DNA of 64,000 bases from Trochalopteron elliotii (taxonomy: Eukaryota; Chordata; Aves; Passeriformes; Leiothrichidae): the NCBI GenBank assembly GCA_024734555.1, contig JANPWX010000064.1, positions 1,103,990 to 1,167,989 of the forward strand. The letters run 5' to 3'. Below the pieces are notes generated by a model. That model saw only the letters and a list, made by a program, of their open reading frames with translations. It made no database searches and had not been told where the DNA came from. Below, in pieces: positions 1 to 14,840 of this stretch. Positions within the stretch are counted from its first letter, which is position 1. The number at the start of each line of letters is the position of its first letter. The position numbers and the translations under genes are program-made.

Positions 1-1914
1 TTTCTGGTGTGGAGTAAAATAAATCCGACTTTGAGTGTACGTTTTGTTCCAATGCATGTAATACAAAAACTTCTGTGTTTTCTTATATAAAGTACTACAT
101 ATTCACTGCTTAATTTAGTTCAAAACATGGAATTTACACTTAACTTCACCCAGATTTTGTTTCTGAAGACTGTTGTGTAATACACATTTATGCCCCTTCT
201 CCCCTTGCCTTTAGTGTTGAAATTCACATTGACATTGTTTACAAACCATAAGATCAATGCTTAATTGACATTGATAGATAACTTTGAAGGGGTTGCTGGT
301 ATAGATAGACAGAACTGCAAAAGTTAAGTGTCAAGCATTTGGATTTTAGGTGTCCTTTCCAGGCCCAGGAGGACTTGGCATAGTGACCACCTATGCATTC
401 CATAACAGTTCAGAAGAAAGGTGTTGGACTGTGTAAAGTAACATAAGCATTGGGCCAATTTGAAGTACATTTGGCAAGTCTTTGAGGCTGTTCTTTGTGT
501 TATGTGCATTTAAGGACATTTAATATTTTTTTTAACATGTAAGTTTATTAATAGAGTGAACAGACAATGTGTGAGATAAACATACAGAAAACATTCTGCT
601 GTTTTGAGGCTCAATAGTATGTTTTTATGCACATGGCCCAGTTTGTACTAAAATACTAAGACACACTGACTGAATTAGTAAAAGTATAATCTGTTCCTTT
701 GTTCTGGGAAATTAGATGAAATTGAGGCTTGCAGAAAAATAAAGGCTTGTGTTGAAAAGTTAATGCCTGCAACTTGCTCTTTATTTTTCCACCAGGAGAC
801 AAGGTGATACCCCTATGTGGACTATTGTCACATTTACCAAAGATTTTGGTAAAAATCATTCTACTCCAAATGCACAGATGTAATTTCCTGTGTAAGGGAA
901 AAGAGGATGGTCATGTGGGGGAGAATATTTTTGTCATGTTCTTGATACATATTCTTGAAGCACATTTCGTACTGACGATTGTATTTTCAATTGGATTGTA
1001 TATTAAAAATGTATTTTTAGCATGACAAATACAAAATGTATACTTCAAATAATTGAAAGATCATTGAAAATCTTACCTGAATTTTAAATTAATTGAGATT
1101 CAACAGACTGCTACTGCAGATATCACAGCCTTTTGATCCCACTATGATGCTCAGGGACTTCTGCTCAGTAGAGGTACTTGTGAAAGCATTTTGGGGAAGC
1201 ATAACAATACAGCTAACCTGGTTTTCTGGCCCTCCCTGGAAATTTGCTATTGGCCACTGTGAAACATAAAATATGGACCAAAGATGGAGTTTTCATGTGT
1301 GTTCTAGGCACCTGAGAGGCTGTACCATTTAAAGTACATCAACTACATTTTTGTATACTTTTGAGCCAACATACACCTGTATTTGCATTTATACTCCAGA
1401 TTTTATATTTTAATTTCTATGGGATTCTCAAACCAAAAGTAAGGGCATCAGTGAGTATTTTCATGTCATATATATTAGATACCCTTTTTCTGCTGCCTTT
1501 TGCAGAAAGTAAGAGCTGAGATCTAGGTTGAAATTCTGCTTCGTTATGATTTAATCTGATGTCCTTTCTCTTTCTGGTGAATGCTTTAGCTAATAAGTCA
1601 CCAGCTCAAGCTCATATGGTATTCTAGCATAAATCTTTCTTATTTCTTCAGTTAAAGTGCTTCTGTCTTGTGTAAAATATTCACTGAGGTTGAGTGGCTT
1701 GAATAACAGATTGTAGAATAATTCTGACATTCCCAGTCTGCAGCCATCATTCCAAAATACACAGTTTCAGTTGAGAAAGATTTTTTTGTTTAAATAGTGG
1801 CACATCTATGTATTGCTTTATAGAAAAATTATTTGTTTTTAACGGTCATTCAAGGTGTGGAATAAAATAATGTTTCTGTAGTAGAATGGACATCCATGGT
1901 GGCTTATGAGATAC
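1..1914. other. AT-rich non-coding DNA, no gene recognised
   Basis: Both strands contain only short ORFs (61-83 codons) with no recognisable protein features, frequently interrupted by stops. There is no obvious splice-flanked conserved reading frame, RNA gene or repeat family. Scattered AATAAA-like hexamers are expected by chance at this base composition. It could be intron, intergenic DNA or part of a long 3' UTR; the sequence alone does not decide. Confidence 0.6.
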
Positions 1915-2000
1915 AATCATAGAATAGAATATGTGAAGTTTGAAAGGACCCATAAGGATCACCTGCTTCTGGCAGGACAACCTAAAACTAAATCATATGA
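1915..2000 (-). mobile_element. CR1 LINE 3'-end fragment
   Basis: The plus strand starts with AATCATAGAATAGAAT, then a diverged block (TTTGAAAGGACCCATAAGGA near 1940-1959) and GGCAGGACAACCT near 1971-1983. This order matches the reverse complement of the 3' untranslated end of avian CR1 retrotransposons, so the element lies on the minus strand with its 3' end near 1915. It is severely 5'-truncated, as is usual for CR1, and the far boundary is uncertain by tens of bases. A subfamily cannot be assigned by eye. Confidence 0.75.
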
Positions 2001-5000
2001 CAGTAGTACTCTTCACAGGACAGAGTACATAAAAAACAATATATTGCAACAGCAAAGATTGTATATCATGCTTTAAGTGGCAAAATTTTTTTTGGTCTTC
2101 TGTTTGTAACAGTATTATAGTGTGACTCCAATATGCATCTTGACTAAGAATATAAGAAAACATTAGATTATTGATGTAAGTTTTCCAGACCCACTTGAAG
2201 CGATCAAAGCCCAGAATCAAGTTAAGCAGTATAACTGCTGAACTGGTTGCACTGATTATGTGAGTGTCTCTGTGTATGTAACTAATTTCCAACCTCGAGA
2301 TGTCTTCAAATCATTTTGAAGTGAAAACTGAGCTGTCATTCACTGTAACAAAATAAACCTCATGTAAATTGCACTCAGCAGCATAAACTGTATCTGAAGT
2401 TCAGTTTCCATGAAGAATGTGGTGTCACAGAGATAAGTGTTTGTATTGGAAAAAAAAGCATTTACTTTCAACTTCTGGAATGCGTTGATTCCTTCTCATC
2501 ATTAATGTACTAGTAATAGTAAATACTGAATAAAAATTGAATGTAAATGCTCTTACTAGCAGTGATTTTCAGAATTTTTTTAATGTGTTCTGGTGCTTTA
2601 AAGCTGAGTGCTTTGAACCATCTGACTTTTATGTGAAAGTTTTGTATTTTGAACGTCCAGTTTTAAAGGCATAGGACACAGACAACCTGAAAGTCATTTG
2701 TTCTGTTTCTTTGACTAGTATTTAAAGTTTACATACATAAATGTTTCTGTGCCAAGAAACCATTTGCTTTCTTGTTTTAAAAAAGAAGTTCTTTCAAATA
2801 ATGCAGGTATGTCAGCATTAACTCTTTGTAAGTGGATTTTGGTGACCTCTCAAGATTATTGATGTGATGTTCTAACAAGTTCTTAGAACTTGTACTGTTA
2901 GAACTTTCTCACTGCAGAGAAGCTTGTACAGGTAAGGCTCCACAGCAGATTATCAGCAGTAACTGAGGTGTGGAATAGATGTTTCCACACAAGCAGCAGG
3001 AAGAACTGTGCATCATAGTTTTGGAGTCTTTGATGTAATTCTTTACCCAGCTGCATTTATAAATCTTTGTGTGCAATCTGATTTTACTTGTATTTCCTCA
3101 TCCAGATAAAATAGTGGGGTTTGCTTCCTAATGTCTGCAAATAAAAAGGCTAAATATTTTATATACAATAAATATTTCTTATTAAATTTCAGGATTTTTG
3201 CTATTGTTTTCATGTACTAGAACTTACGTACTAAAATGGTTTAAATATTTGTGAACAGATTATTTGGTTTTTTTCTGGAGGTCCATCCTTGTTGCCACCC
3301 ATACTTGGTGTCTTACTAAATGAGGTGTGTCTCTTGCTTTTAAAGTATTATCTCTTGCTTTTAGCAAAATGTACCTATGTGTGCCACTTTTTGCAGCTGA
3401 ATTATTTCTTGTGTAAACAATGATTGTTGTGCCTTAATTAGGTTTCTTTGATTTGCTGCTACTGACAGCTGGAGACTTGATTTGCAAGAGGGTATCACCA
3501 TTATTTGAGCTGGAAAAGACATTCAGTGAATGAATAAACTGAGGAACATTTCTCATCATTGGAGCAATATACAGCTGAGAACCAAGTCAGAGTGGGCAGA
3601 AAGGAAAAGAAACACGTCAGGTTTTGGCAATCGTTCTTTCCCACTTCAGCAGTTAGAGAGACAGTGATAAAAACTAAAAATGCAGCAGTTACCGTGCAAT
3701 GTGCCCTGCTGGCAATAAGGCAAACAGTGCACTTCACAAGGACCAATTTAGAGGTGGCAAGCATTTTGAAAACACAGCTGTTCATACAAAGCTACCTTTC
3801 GAACACATCAACTGAACGAGCATTTCTCAATTATTGTCATTATAACCACTTTGAGCAGTTCTATGGACAGAAATCTGGAAATGTCACTAACCAAAAACTG
3901 AGCATGAGACATTCCGTATCTTACTTGATTTTAGTTATGGCACTTCAGGGTTTTTTAGGTTTTATAAATGTTGGTTATGGAAATATACAGACTGACGTTT
4001 GAACATTTAATATCTTTCTGATAATTTTATAAGGCATTTTTTCCTTGGGAATTTTTTATTACACTACAATTAATAAAAATACGCAAAATCTTATGTATTT
4101 GACATATTTCATTAAAACACAAAAAAGTAATATAATAGATACATTTTCATAACAGAATTGGTCTTGAAATAATATTTATAGAAGTAAGCTATACTAGCTG
4201 ATCTGAGAGGATTCCTGAAAATTATACAGGTACTATAAAAATGGAAAGCATTTCTTCTAGCTTATGCAGTCTTGTTTTCATTCCACTCTCTGGAGCAAAG
4301 TGTTTCATGTTTCATTCTGTTTCGCTTTACAAATACAAATTAACAGTTCACTGTAATATGCTCTTAATATTTTATATTCCTGCATGTAGCTAAGATATGG
4401 CCTCACACTAAAAGACAAATGAGGATTTTCTTGAAATTTTGTGTTTCTGAGGTATTCAGCTTGGGCAGCTGAGAGTGTCAAATGTCTTAGGTTGAAAAAT
4501 CTCAAAAGTGAGTACCTGAAATATCTGGACATTTGTGAAAAATTTGGGTAGGGCTCTCTGTTGGGACCTTGACTAATTTTGGAAGTCCACTTTGCTTTTT
4601 TTCTAATGATTGATTTTTAGAACTTCAGGCTGGCCCTGAATTGCCTTATATGCAAGATGTAAAAGAAATGGCAAAGTTGGTTTTCAACCCTGGACTGGAA
4701 CTATCTGAATAACTATTTCAGCATATGTGTTTATATTTATTTTGTGAACTTGTTATACCTCCTGTTAATTTTTCTCCTTAAGTGGCATAAATGTGCCTGA
4801 GGGAAAGCCACAATCTTGGAATGTTTAATATGCCTATAAAACAGGACATGTTCTCACACCTTAAACCATTGCAAGAATGACAAGGTTTTATAAATCATGA
4901 ATTTTTTTTAATATCAATGGACATTGTGTGATTTGAGGTTATTTTAATCTACAAATACAGATAGAGTCAGAAAAAACATTATGATCAGCTACATTTACAT

Positions 5001-8000
5001 GAGATTTAGCCTTTCTCTCTCACTAATTGAGTCTGGCTTACTATTCTATTGTTCTTGTTTACCATCTCTTAATGGAGTTTAGCAGATATCAATGGAATTA
5101 TCACCACATATGATTCATTAGGATCTTACTACAGTTCTCATTCCTGTATCAATCAAAAATTACATTTCAGTATTTTGAAAAACATTGCAATATATTAAAT
5201 CTTACAGCTTAGAAAATACAGTATTCAAAGTAAATGTGATGAAAGCAAAAGGTTAAATGGAATTCAAAAGAATATGTATATATATTAATTTATTTTATAT
5301 GCTATTCTAGAGTAACTTTTCAATGGATACAAAGGAACATTTAGTAAAACATTTTTTAAAAAGTGGAGGATGGAAAAATAATAGTATGTTTTCTGGCCTA
5401 TTTTAAATGGGATTACCATCACTGACCATCGGAGGGCAGAAAACTTTGGGAGTACCTGTATGTGCAGTAAGATTTTTGTCAATCAAAATCAAAAAGCTTA
5501 ATAGAAATAGTATTTTTGTTACCATTATTAATAAGGTGTCAGCAGCATTATTGCACATTGGAACTAAAGCAGTGGATCAGGACCACATCACCTTCTGTGT
5601 TCACTTGCTGCAAAACAAAACCATGATCTTTACTCCATGGAGCTTAAAGATTAAATGCAAGGAAAGGGACAACTGATGATTCAGACGAGTAAGAGAAAAA
5701 AGTCACTGTGGCAATTTCTGAATATCCTTGGGTTTATTCTTCTCCCTTAGCCATGGTCTAGTAGTTTACTGTCATGGTTCTGCATTACTTTTCTAGTCTT
5801 TGATTTCAGATTTTCCTTCTATTGTTCTATCTCTGATGTGCTTTTGACTTTTAATCATACACTACCTAGCCATTGAATACATCTCTCCTTTTCACAAATG
5901 TCACAGCAAAAGATGACGAAAATTTACTTTGATCTCACAAAGGAATTAATCATTTCAGTAATTACACTTGCCACCTATTTTATACTTTCCTTAATATAAA
6001 GTGCAAAAAATACTTTTTATGTTTTTTAGTGAGCAGAGATTTTAGAAAATTATATGACAAGAGAATGAATTTCAATGGAAGCCACACGTTTCTTTACCAT
6101 TTGTATTTTAACTTGTTATTTATGTTCTCATTTGTAATATTGCTTCCAAATCCTCTTGCAATATATTCAGTACATGTCCATTAAACTGTGTATAATTTTA
6201 TGTGCTTGGATGAAGAAAAAGAAACTTTAAAAAGTTTCTGCTTTTTATTTTTTCTTCCTGAATTTTTTTGCATCCAATTTATTGCATGTATAATTCTGAT
6301 GTTTTTATATAGAGATGTAACACATCGCTAGTACTACATATATATTTTCTAGTTGTCAGAGAAAACAGACTAAAATGTTACCAATAACTCTTCAAAATAC
6401 TTAGATCATTGGTATCCTTGTTGTAGTTCTTAACTTTAGACAGATTTTACTGTGCAACTTATTTATCATTGCCATTATCAAGCAATTATGTACAAAAACG
6501 ATGGCTGTAACTTAGGAAAGTAATATGTTACTTTAATTTAGATTTATTCGTACATGTTCAGCTCATTTTTGACAGTTGTCATGTTAGCAGTGGAGAAGCA
6601 CATATTGGCAGTTACCTAGGCACATAGTTGGCAAGAGAGCAGTCACGTTCTGGATGTGGGTGCATGTACCCAGCTACCAGATGCTTCTAGCAGATGGCCA
6701 GAACTAAAGATTTCGGGCCAGTTTTGGCTTGGTTTTCTAGAAAGCTACTATACAGATTCTGCAAGTCTGTAGTACATTTGACTAGTAAAAAAACCTAGCC
6801 AAAATCCAGCAAAGCTACTGGCAAAATCTGCATATGTTTTTCCTCTGCGGCTCTTAAGATGTAAATATTAAATATACCTAAACCATAAAAATAGGTGTGT
6901 TCAGGTATTTGTAGGTAGATGTTTACTGGTAGTGGCTGTACTCACCACGTGATATTTTCCTTGGGAATTAATTTGTCTTTTTGTTGTTGTTGTTTGTTTT
7001 TGGGGGGTTTCTTTGGTTTTAATCATGTGGAAAAAGGTCACTGTAATAAAACTAGCATAATAATAAACATGATGACTTCAGGAGTTACAATTTCTATTCT
7101 ATAATTTGTCAATAACAGAAATTTAGGCTTGGAAGACCTAAATTGCTTTAAATTGTTGGTTTTTAATGGGAGCCTCTGAGTATTTAGGGAATTCACCTTT
7201 TAGTTTATTGTTCTGTTTATGGTTTGTTTGGGACATGGTCACATCAAGGTAAATGTTCTTATAATAATTTAAAAAAATGTTGTCCAGTGTGCATTATACT
7301 GAATATCAACCATAATAATCCAAAGATATAGTTGGGTTTAATGAAGGCACTTATATCAGCAACATTCTGCTACAGTCACAGCCAGTAACTGATGTATACT
7401 TAGAATATATTACATGAAATTTGGTTTGAGATACATGAAGGGGAAAAAATTACTGCTTATCATTATAGTAAGCAGAAACTAAAAACAAAAAAATGCTTTA
7501 TTTTTAAAGTGCCAGTAGTGGATGAGATATTTATTATGTCATGAATATTCCTACCAAATTAGGCTGACTTGCTTTTTTATAATTGTGACTATATTGTGTG
7601 ATTACTTTCATTCAGAGATACCTGGGGAACCAGGTTCACAATGTATTGCTCAACAAAAATGGATAGTTTTTTTGTAATTTTTTTTGGTAATTTTTAAATA
7701 TTTTTTTGCTTGAGGCAGTGAAGAGAAATGGGTTGAGAAAAAATACTGCAGGATGCAAGAACTGACAATGCATAAACCAGAATATTATTGTAAAGATCAG
7801 GAAATAAAAGTTCTCTTTTCTGCTATGTTTTATAACAGTTGGAGTAATTTAAGCATATTCATAAATTACAAACTCATAGAGGTACTGTCATATACTGTTT
7901 TGATTGCAGAAAGCATTTGGGTTTATATTCAATTTTAATTACAGTTTTTGCTCAACTAAGCATGTCGTTAATAATACTACATGTTAAGGGTTTTTTTGAT

Positions 8001-10361
8001 GTGATTCTCAAAACTAATGTTATATTTAGACCTAAAATTATGGGGTATTTTTTTATAACCTATTCATTTGCTCTGATCTGCAATATATGTTTATTGTGGT
8101 TCACTTTTTATTTTCACAGAAGTACATACGTTAAAATGATGGTATAATCTTCTCAGGACTTACTTTGTAAAATAAGACTAGAAGACGGTAAACACAATAC
8201 AGATAAACAGCAATACTTACAGTTAAGCATCATATTCCTTCTACAGTGTGTGTCACTACAGCAAAATAATCTTATACTTCCTGGAACATTAACTGAATCC
8301 TCTTTCAAGTGTTTTAATTTCCTTTCAAAACTGAAAGTTTATTTAAACCTTTTCATCATGTGTAGATATAATACTCACCGATTCCACTCCATTATTTCCC
8401 AATGTATAACTCTTCTAGTGTTTTACTGTTGTTTTAAAATATTCTTTTAAATTTAGTCTGAAGTGAAAGATTTACTCAATTCCTTCATGTTAAATGATTT
8501 GGCTCATTAGCATTGAACAGGATTACTTCAATTACAAAAGTTACATGATATAGCCACATCTTGATTTTGTATTTCTTTCTTAGCTTTGCAGAATCTATCA
8601 TCTTTGTATCACCTTTCTGAATTTTGGATGCCATATCTGACATTCTGATCTTCCAAAGAATTTTGACCAGTATTTATTGTTCAAGAATTCATGCCAATCA
8701 ACCAGATTGCAATCACTGTAATCAAAAGTTTGCTTTAGATTTTCCTTGACACACATTTTTTTCTTGCATTTTGTTGTGATTCCTATTTATGATTCCAAGA
8801 CTTTGGATAGGCCTATCTGCTGTAGGTGCTTATTTAGGGACAGGTAGGAACACTACCTCATACATTATGGTCAGAATGATGGAGATGCACCGAGGAATTT
8901 GTGTAATGAAATACCTCTTGCTATGGAAAACTTGCTCTTCAGACTGAAGAAAAGGCAAGTTTGAATTAAGATATTGAAAAGATACTATTAATGATGATTA
9001 TGGATGATTATTTTTTCACCACATGTATTGAAGTGGGACAGATAAATCATTTCAAACTGTCCTTCCAGTGTATCCTTCCAAAAATGGATTGGGCATAATT
9101 TTGTAATGATGTTATGCCAAAGCAACCTGCATTTTTATTCTAAGACATTTTTTTAAGCCTGACTTCAGCCTTGATGCTTTCAGACAATGGCATGGTTGTC
9201 TTTTTCAGCCATAAAACCACTTGAATAAGTAAAGATAGATCTTGTAGTAGTGTGATATTTCAACAATGTAAAGTGACAAGTTATGCTTTCAGGGTCTAGT
9301 AGTAATTTCTGATTCAAAGATGGAACTCATCAGAGTGATTATCAGAAGGTAGAAGAAAGACACTGTATGCTTCCTTAGTCATAGGGGGACCACTGGCACC
9401 AGAATGCCTGTGAAACAAAAATTATGAACCCAGCAGATGCCAAAAATCATGTTAGCATATTGGCTACAGGTAAGAAACCTCATGAAATGTGGTATATGCT
9501 GCTGGTCATTGAGGTTCAATACCACAAATTGAAATTAGGGCAGAATCAGTTGGTATGAGGAAAATTATAATAAATTTTCTGAAAGAGACTAGGGAAATGA
9601 AGGTTGCTTCCTCTGTAAAACAGTTTTAGATTTGTTGATAACAGAGTAGAAAGAATTGTTAGTTCTTTGTACAAATATTTAGTACAGTGAGAAATAATTT
9701 ACAGCTAGATAAGGAATAGTTATATTTATTGAATAAATGTGGAGTTTTCTTGCTGTATGTGCATCATAATTCTAGAAAAATATGTCAACTACGTGGGGCC
9801 ATATGAAGATTAATTGCTGGTAGTCTTTGTTGATGAATAGATGGTTCTCCCCAATTAACTAGGAGTATGTATGGGAACTAACTGGAACTAATTGAAAATA
9901 CATACTGCCATGTATGTAAAATAATTAGGAGTATATATAGAGAAAACATCGTGGGCAAACATAATCCAAGAGTACTTAGTGTCCTAGGTAAATTGTTTAG
10001 AAGCACAAAAAATACCTAGAAATTCTCTAGATACATGCTGAAGGTGATGACCCATGTTGTTTTTCTTTTAATCCTACATGCAATCTGCAGTATTTAAAAC
10101 TATATTTGTTGCTATAGTTGAGGAGAAAAATACACAAACACCATGGAAGAGTTTAAAGCAGGGGACGCTGACATTTAAAAGGGTGTATTGACTTCTCAAC
10201 TCATCCTTCCTTAACTAGTATGTTAAAACCAGGCAGACAGCATCCCAATAGCATTTGATTGACCATCCAAATAAAGAGATTAAGATGCTGAGGTGTTTCT
10301 CTAAAAATATTAGTAGGTCTTCTATGTAACAGCAGTGCTTAACAGGTAGTGCAGATATTTT
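2001..10361. other. AT-rich non-coding DNA, no gene recognised
   Basis: The longest ORF here is 147 codons (3559-4002 plus). It overlaps a 94-codon ORF on the other strand and shows no signal peptide, domain or composition that I recognise, so it is treated as chance. Other ORFs are below 100 codons. Short T-runs and AT tracts are present (for example 7671-7710). Apart from the small inverted repeat at 2869-2904, I see no structured element. Confidence 0.55.
2869..2904. other. Small inverted repeat containing a STAT-type site
   Basis: The arms CAAGTTCT (2876-2883) and AGAACTTG (2885-2892) are exact reverse complements around one T. The flanks GTTCTAA (2869-2875) and TTAGAAC (2898-2904) extend the pairing after a 5-nt bulge. 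The centre reads TTCTTAGAA (2881-2889), a match to the TTCnnnGAA consensus of STAT factors. The palindrome is visible in the sequence; any regulatory use is inference. Confidence 0.45.
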
Positions 10362-10463
10362 GAAGATAATTCAGTTCATGGAGTTAGTTGATGCAGTGCA
10401 CAAACCATTACCGAAGATAATTCAGTTCATGGAGTTAGTTGATGCAGTGCACAAACCATTACC
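10362..10463. repeat. Perfect tandem duplication, 51 bp x 2
   Basis: A 51-bp unit beginning GAAGATAATTCAGTTCATGG and ending AAACCATTACC occurs at 10362-10412 and again, identical, at 10413-10463. The copies are directly adjacent with no spacer. Perfect identity in an otherwise non-repetitive stretch implies a recent duplication, a polymorphic variant or an assembly duplication. Confidence 0.97.
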
Positions 10464-13400
10464 GATAAAGGGAATTGAGGGTTAATATGGTTAATCATAA
10501 TATAAACAGGTAAATGAGAATAATTCAGCTTTGGTGTGTGGCTTTGTTCTGCCAGTTCTTATATATGTGAACTAAATATATAGTTTAAGTTCTCTTGTAG
10601 TATAATTATCCTTTCTTCAGGCAATAGTTGTCACCTTGTTTGATATTATAATGATGGAAGTTATAAACCACCTGTCTGGCTCCTTGCAAATGACTTTGTG
10701 TCCTCTGTTAATGAGCTAGGAAATGTCACCTTAAGTTGCTTTAGCATTCCTAATACAAAGAATATAAAACATGGAAGATCAAAATCCATAGTGGTCCTTA
10801 GGTTTGTTTAAGTATGCTTTAAACTGTCCTTATCATAGTATCCTGTTGTATGTGGGAAATGCAAATTTTGAAAGTTAATCCAGGTTTGGAAAATGAAGTG
10901 TGGAACACTGAGTTTTCTAATTCCTGTATTTTCAAACCTTGAGTGATCAGGTTTACTTTTCTACTACTGGTTGTGGAGAATGATCCTGATGTATTTCTGA
11001 AATTTCAGTTCTGAATCTCTGGTGCCATCCAGTAATTTTCAGTTGGTTAAAGGTTGAGATTATTCTGTGATTAAATGAATAGGCAAGGTATCACATCTGA
11101 ATGCCTGAGAACTTGAAAAGTCCTGTAAACATTCCCTTGAAGGTGACAGAATGCTTTTTTCTATCTCTTGGTATTCATGAGCAATAATGTGAGCAACATC
11201 CAGGGAAGATGAAATAGCATTTGAAAGTTATAGAAGTAATGAGTAGAAAGTCGAGTAGTTATGAGGTGGAATAGCTTTGTTTGGCAGTCCTTCAGGAGCA
11301 GGCTTTTAGGACTTGCATTTCAAGCAGTAAGGAGAATACGCTAAAGGCTATAAAAATGTTTGGCTTGAAAATTGGGTTGTAGTTTCATTATAATTCCCAG
11401 GTTACATTAAAAATTAAAGTTGAATGTAAATTGTTAAGATGGAAATAATTTTGGTGTTTAGGTGCCTTTTTTCCACAAATACTTATTTTTCAAAGGTCAG
11501 TTTTAAAAACATTTTTAACATTTTTCTGGTAGTTAACAGAAGCCTATCTTGGAACAAAATACTGAAGATATATTGACATGTGTTCTCTCCAAAGTCAGGA
11601 TGTCTCAGTCCATTTTAATGTCCTTGTACTTTATAGTCATCTGGATATGGAAAACCAATATTCACTAGCCTAATGTTTTAATGAAAGATGGAATTTCTAC
11701 TGGAGGTGGAGACATAGATACTTAGTTACAAACCCCTATAATTAGCTTGAAAGAAATAAAAATGGAAAACTCCTATTACATGTTGACAAAGGTAAGGCAA
11801 GGCTTGGTATTCCTTTGAACATTGTTGTGTTGTGATCCGCACCAGTCCAAGAATTTTGAGCAGGTTATGTTCTTATTAGCTTGATCTATTACCAAGCCCT
11901 TTTTTGTCAAGGGAACTCATGCTTTGAAGTCAACTGTCATTTTGTTGAGAGTTAGCAAAACATCTGAATGTTTCTCCAGAAGTATTAGACATCCTTTTCC
12001 TGATCATGACTGTCCAGGATGATGACCTAATAAATAAGATAAATACCAAGGATGTTTTGGTTATAGCTAATGCTCAATGTTTGTGAATCAAAAGGCTGAC
12101 TATTAGCTATGCTTAATTGATAAGCATTCATAGTTGTTTTCTTCTTAGGCTGAATAATCTCATTTTAATACTGTATAGTTACCAAACTAATAACTAAGGA
12201 AATGGTAAAGTGAAGAAGTCTTGATAAGCCTAATTTCTTTCTCTTTCTGGTCTTCCAAGATATTTTCAGGGTTTTAATCCTTTCAGGAATTGCTATTAGA
12301 CCTCCCCTATGTCAGAGAAGTAAGAATTCTATTCTGTAAAAGCAGAAATGTTCCTATTAACATCCCCAAATATTTCCCTGTATATGATCTCAACTTCTAG
12401 AGCTGTTAAGGAGAAGGAGGCAACATTTCTCTCCACTGAATTTGTAACAGAATATAAAATAAACTTACAACAAACTATTTTTGATGAATGGGAAGGTTTG
12501 TTTTGATTTATTTTGTTTTACTCTATAAATAAAGTAGTAGATTATACACAAATGTGATCCTTGAAATCCAATGGAAAGATAAATCAGCACATTCTAGTGA
12601 AAGAAAAATCTTTCTGGTTCATTTGCTTAATTGTGAAATAGCATATTTTTCAAGCTGTTATTAAGGTTTGAAATGATTAGCCTTCATTAGTTTGGTAATT
12701 AGTTTAGGCAGATTGTTTTGGAACAGGCTCATTCCTATCTTACTGCTATTGAGTATGTAATACTTTTGTTATGAAAGTCGGTCTCAAATTTTTCACCATG
12801 GTTTTAATTGCTTTCTATTTTAAAAATAATAATAGCTAAGCAGCATGAAACAGAATTTGTTTCACTGGAAGAAAAATCCTTAGTTCCAGAGGCTACCCAT
12901 GCTAGTTTTATATTTTAGTGTTTACAAGTGTTAGGCTTCCATTCTGCGTATTATAGAAAGAATTTTCCAGGGTTACAAAATTATACCAGACAATTACAGC
13001 TAATTCTTCGGGTCTATCAGGCAACATACTTCTAAAACAGCAGTTGTTCTAACAGTCTTTATTATATATCCTTTTTTTTATTTTAATGTTAGAAATTATT
13101 AGCTTTCAGTGACTTCTGTCTGATGTGACAATATTTATGGGGGCACTGAGACTCACTACAAAACTGCATCTATTTCTTCATAAAGTAGACATTGTAAGTA
13201 GAGTTACAGATAACATTTCAGTGTCTGGCTGCAGGAAAGGAGGATACAGATGGAGCACTCTGCAGTATGGGCATGTGTCAGAATGCAGCTGACGTTAATT
13301 GTGGTCTCATTTAATTTTGTGCCTGGAAAATATTTTGAATACTTATTGACTGGAAATCAACTTAAAGTAGTTCCATGTATGTCTCCTAGCCTTTCACATC

Positions 13401-14840
13401 CTATGCTGCTGTATGGGATGCTGCTGTGTACCATTCATTATATTCATGGTCTTCCTGCCAGCAAGGTTCGGAGTTTAAAAGAAATATATTTGGAAAAAAA
13501 AAAATTGTCAAACTATTCAGAATTACTACTATTTTCTTTAATATTTTTATTTTTTTAATTTGTTTATCTCAGTTGCACCTGATGTTTGTAAAATAGCTGT
13601 GAAATGATAAGGAATTAGTTAACTGCTTCCTTGATGGCTAGTATTCTGAGCACAATTTAAAATGACAATATAATATTATTACATGTAATTGTTGATTTAT
13701 GCTGAAAGGAATAGGTACAAACAAGTTTTGTTTTCTAGAGGCAGATGGGAGAGTAAGATGAGGGCAAAGAGAAGGGTTGGTGGTTTTTTTCCTCCTTTCC
13801 ATTTATTTGGTCACCATCTTTGGAAGTTCACTGAGTTGGAAGTAAAACTAAATTGATGTTAACTTAGTTCAAATTCTGCTCTACACAGTGATTTCTAGCA
13901 CTTCTCATTAAAAAGAAAAAAATTGAACATTTGTTGCTTTGTGCTTTGAGGGCTTTTTTTACACTCAGACTAAGGCTCTCTTCCTAATGGCTGTTTGGGG
14001 ACCCATGTGGTAAGAATTAGACTTCTCAATCCTTTAGGCCTAAAAGAGATGAATGAAACCAACATTTATAATGCCATCAACCTGTTATGAGAGCTAAGTG
14101 TTTATCACACATAATCTGAAAGGTCTCAAATTCTAGGCCAAGCTCCATATCTCTTTGGGTTGTCAATGTTTCCTACTTTCTGCAGTGTGCTGTTATATGT
14201 ACTGGATTTCATTTACCAGTTTTTTTCAACACTTTTTCTTTTTCCCATTTAACAAGACTGAAAAAACACAATAAATCATATTTGTTATTTGATATTCTGC
14301 ATTTACTGTTACCTCTGTGTAATTCTTTGTGTTGGAGTACTTTCAAAGTAAATGACTCACTTTTCATAAACTGTTGCTTATGAACTTTGTTGAATCCAAG
14401 CCAGAGTATGCTTTACAGCTGAACAATTTCAAGTAATAGACTCAGAATTCATTTTGCACAGCTTTTTGTCTGAACACAGATTTATTCCTGCAAACAAATT
14501 TGAAAAGCAGAAAAAAAGAGAGCGCAAATACGATTCAGAATGTCTGGATTCTGAATGCAATGTAACTTTTGCAAAACTTCTTAGCAATTTTTCGATGTTT
14601 ATATTTCTATGTTATAGACCTAAGTTTTCAATATGCCAAGAATACTTCTAGCAATACTTGTAAACTATTTATTGAATTCTTAAATGCAAGGAATTTGAAC
14701 CGAATGATCCAGTGCACAGTGCTTTCTTTCTGCTGAGAGATGCTTTTTATACCACTTAGGAAAGTCCATTAATTCCTGAGGGCTCGATTGTGTCTGGTTA
14801 GGCATAGATTGTAGAATTGTGTGGTGATGAGCTTTATTTT
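10464..14840. other. AT-rich non-coding DNA, no gene recognised
   Basis: Only short ORFs (up to 102 codons at 13250-13558 plus) are present; the latter ends in a poly-A/poly-T-derived K and F tail and looks accidental. No repeat family, RNA gene or promoter-like GC rise is visible. Confidence 0.55.

Noticed and set aside
3559..4002. 147-codon plus-strand ORF
   Set aside because: No recognisable domain, overlaps a 94-codon antisense ORF, and lies in ordinary AT-rich DNA; consistent with chance.
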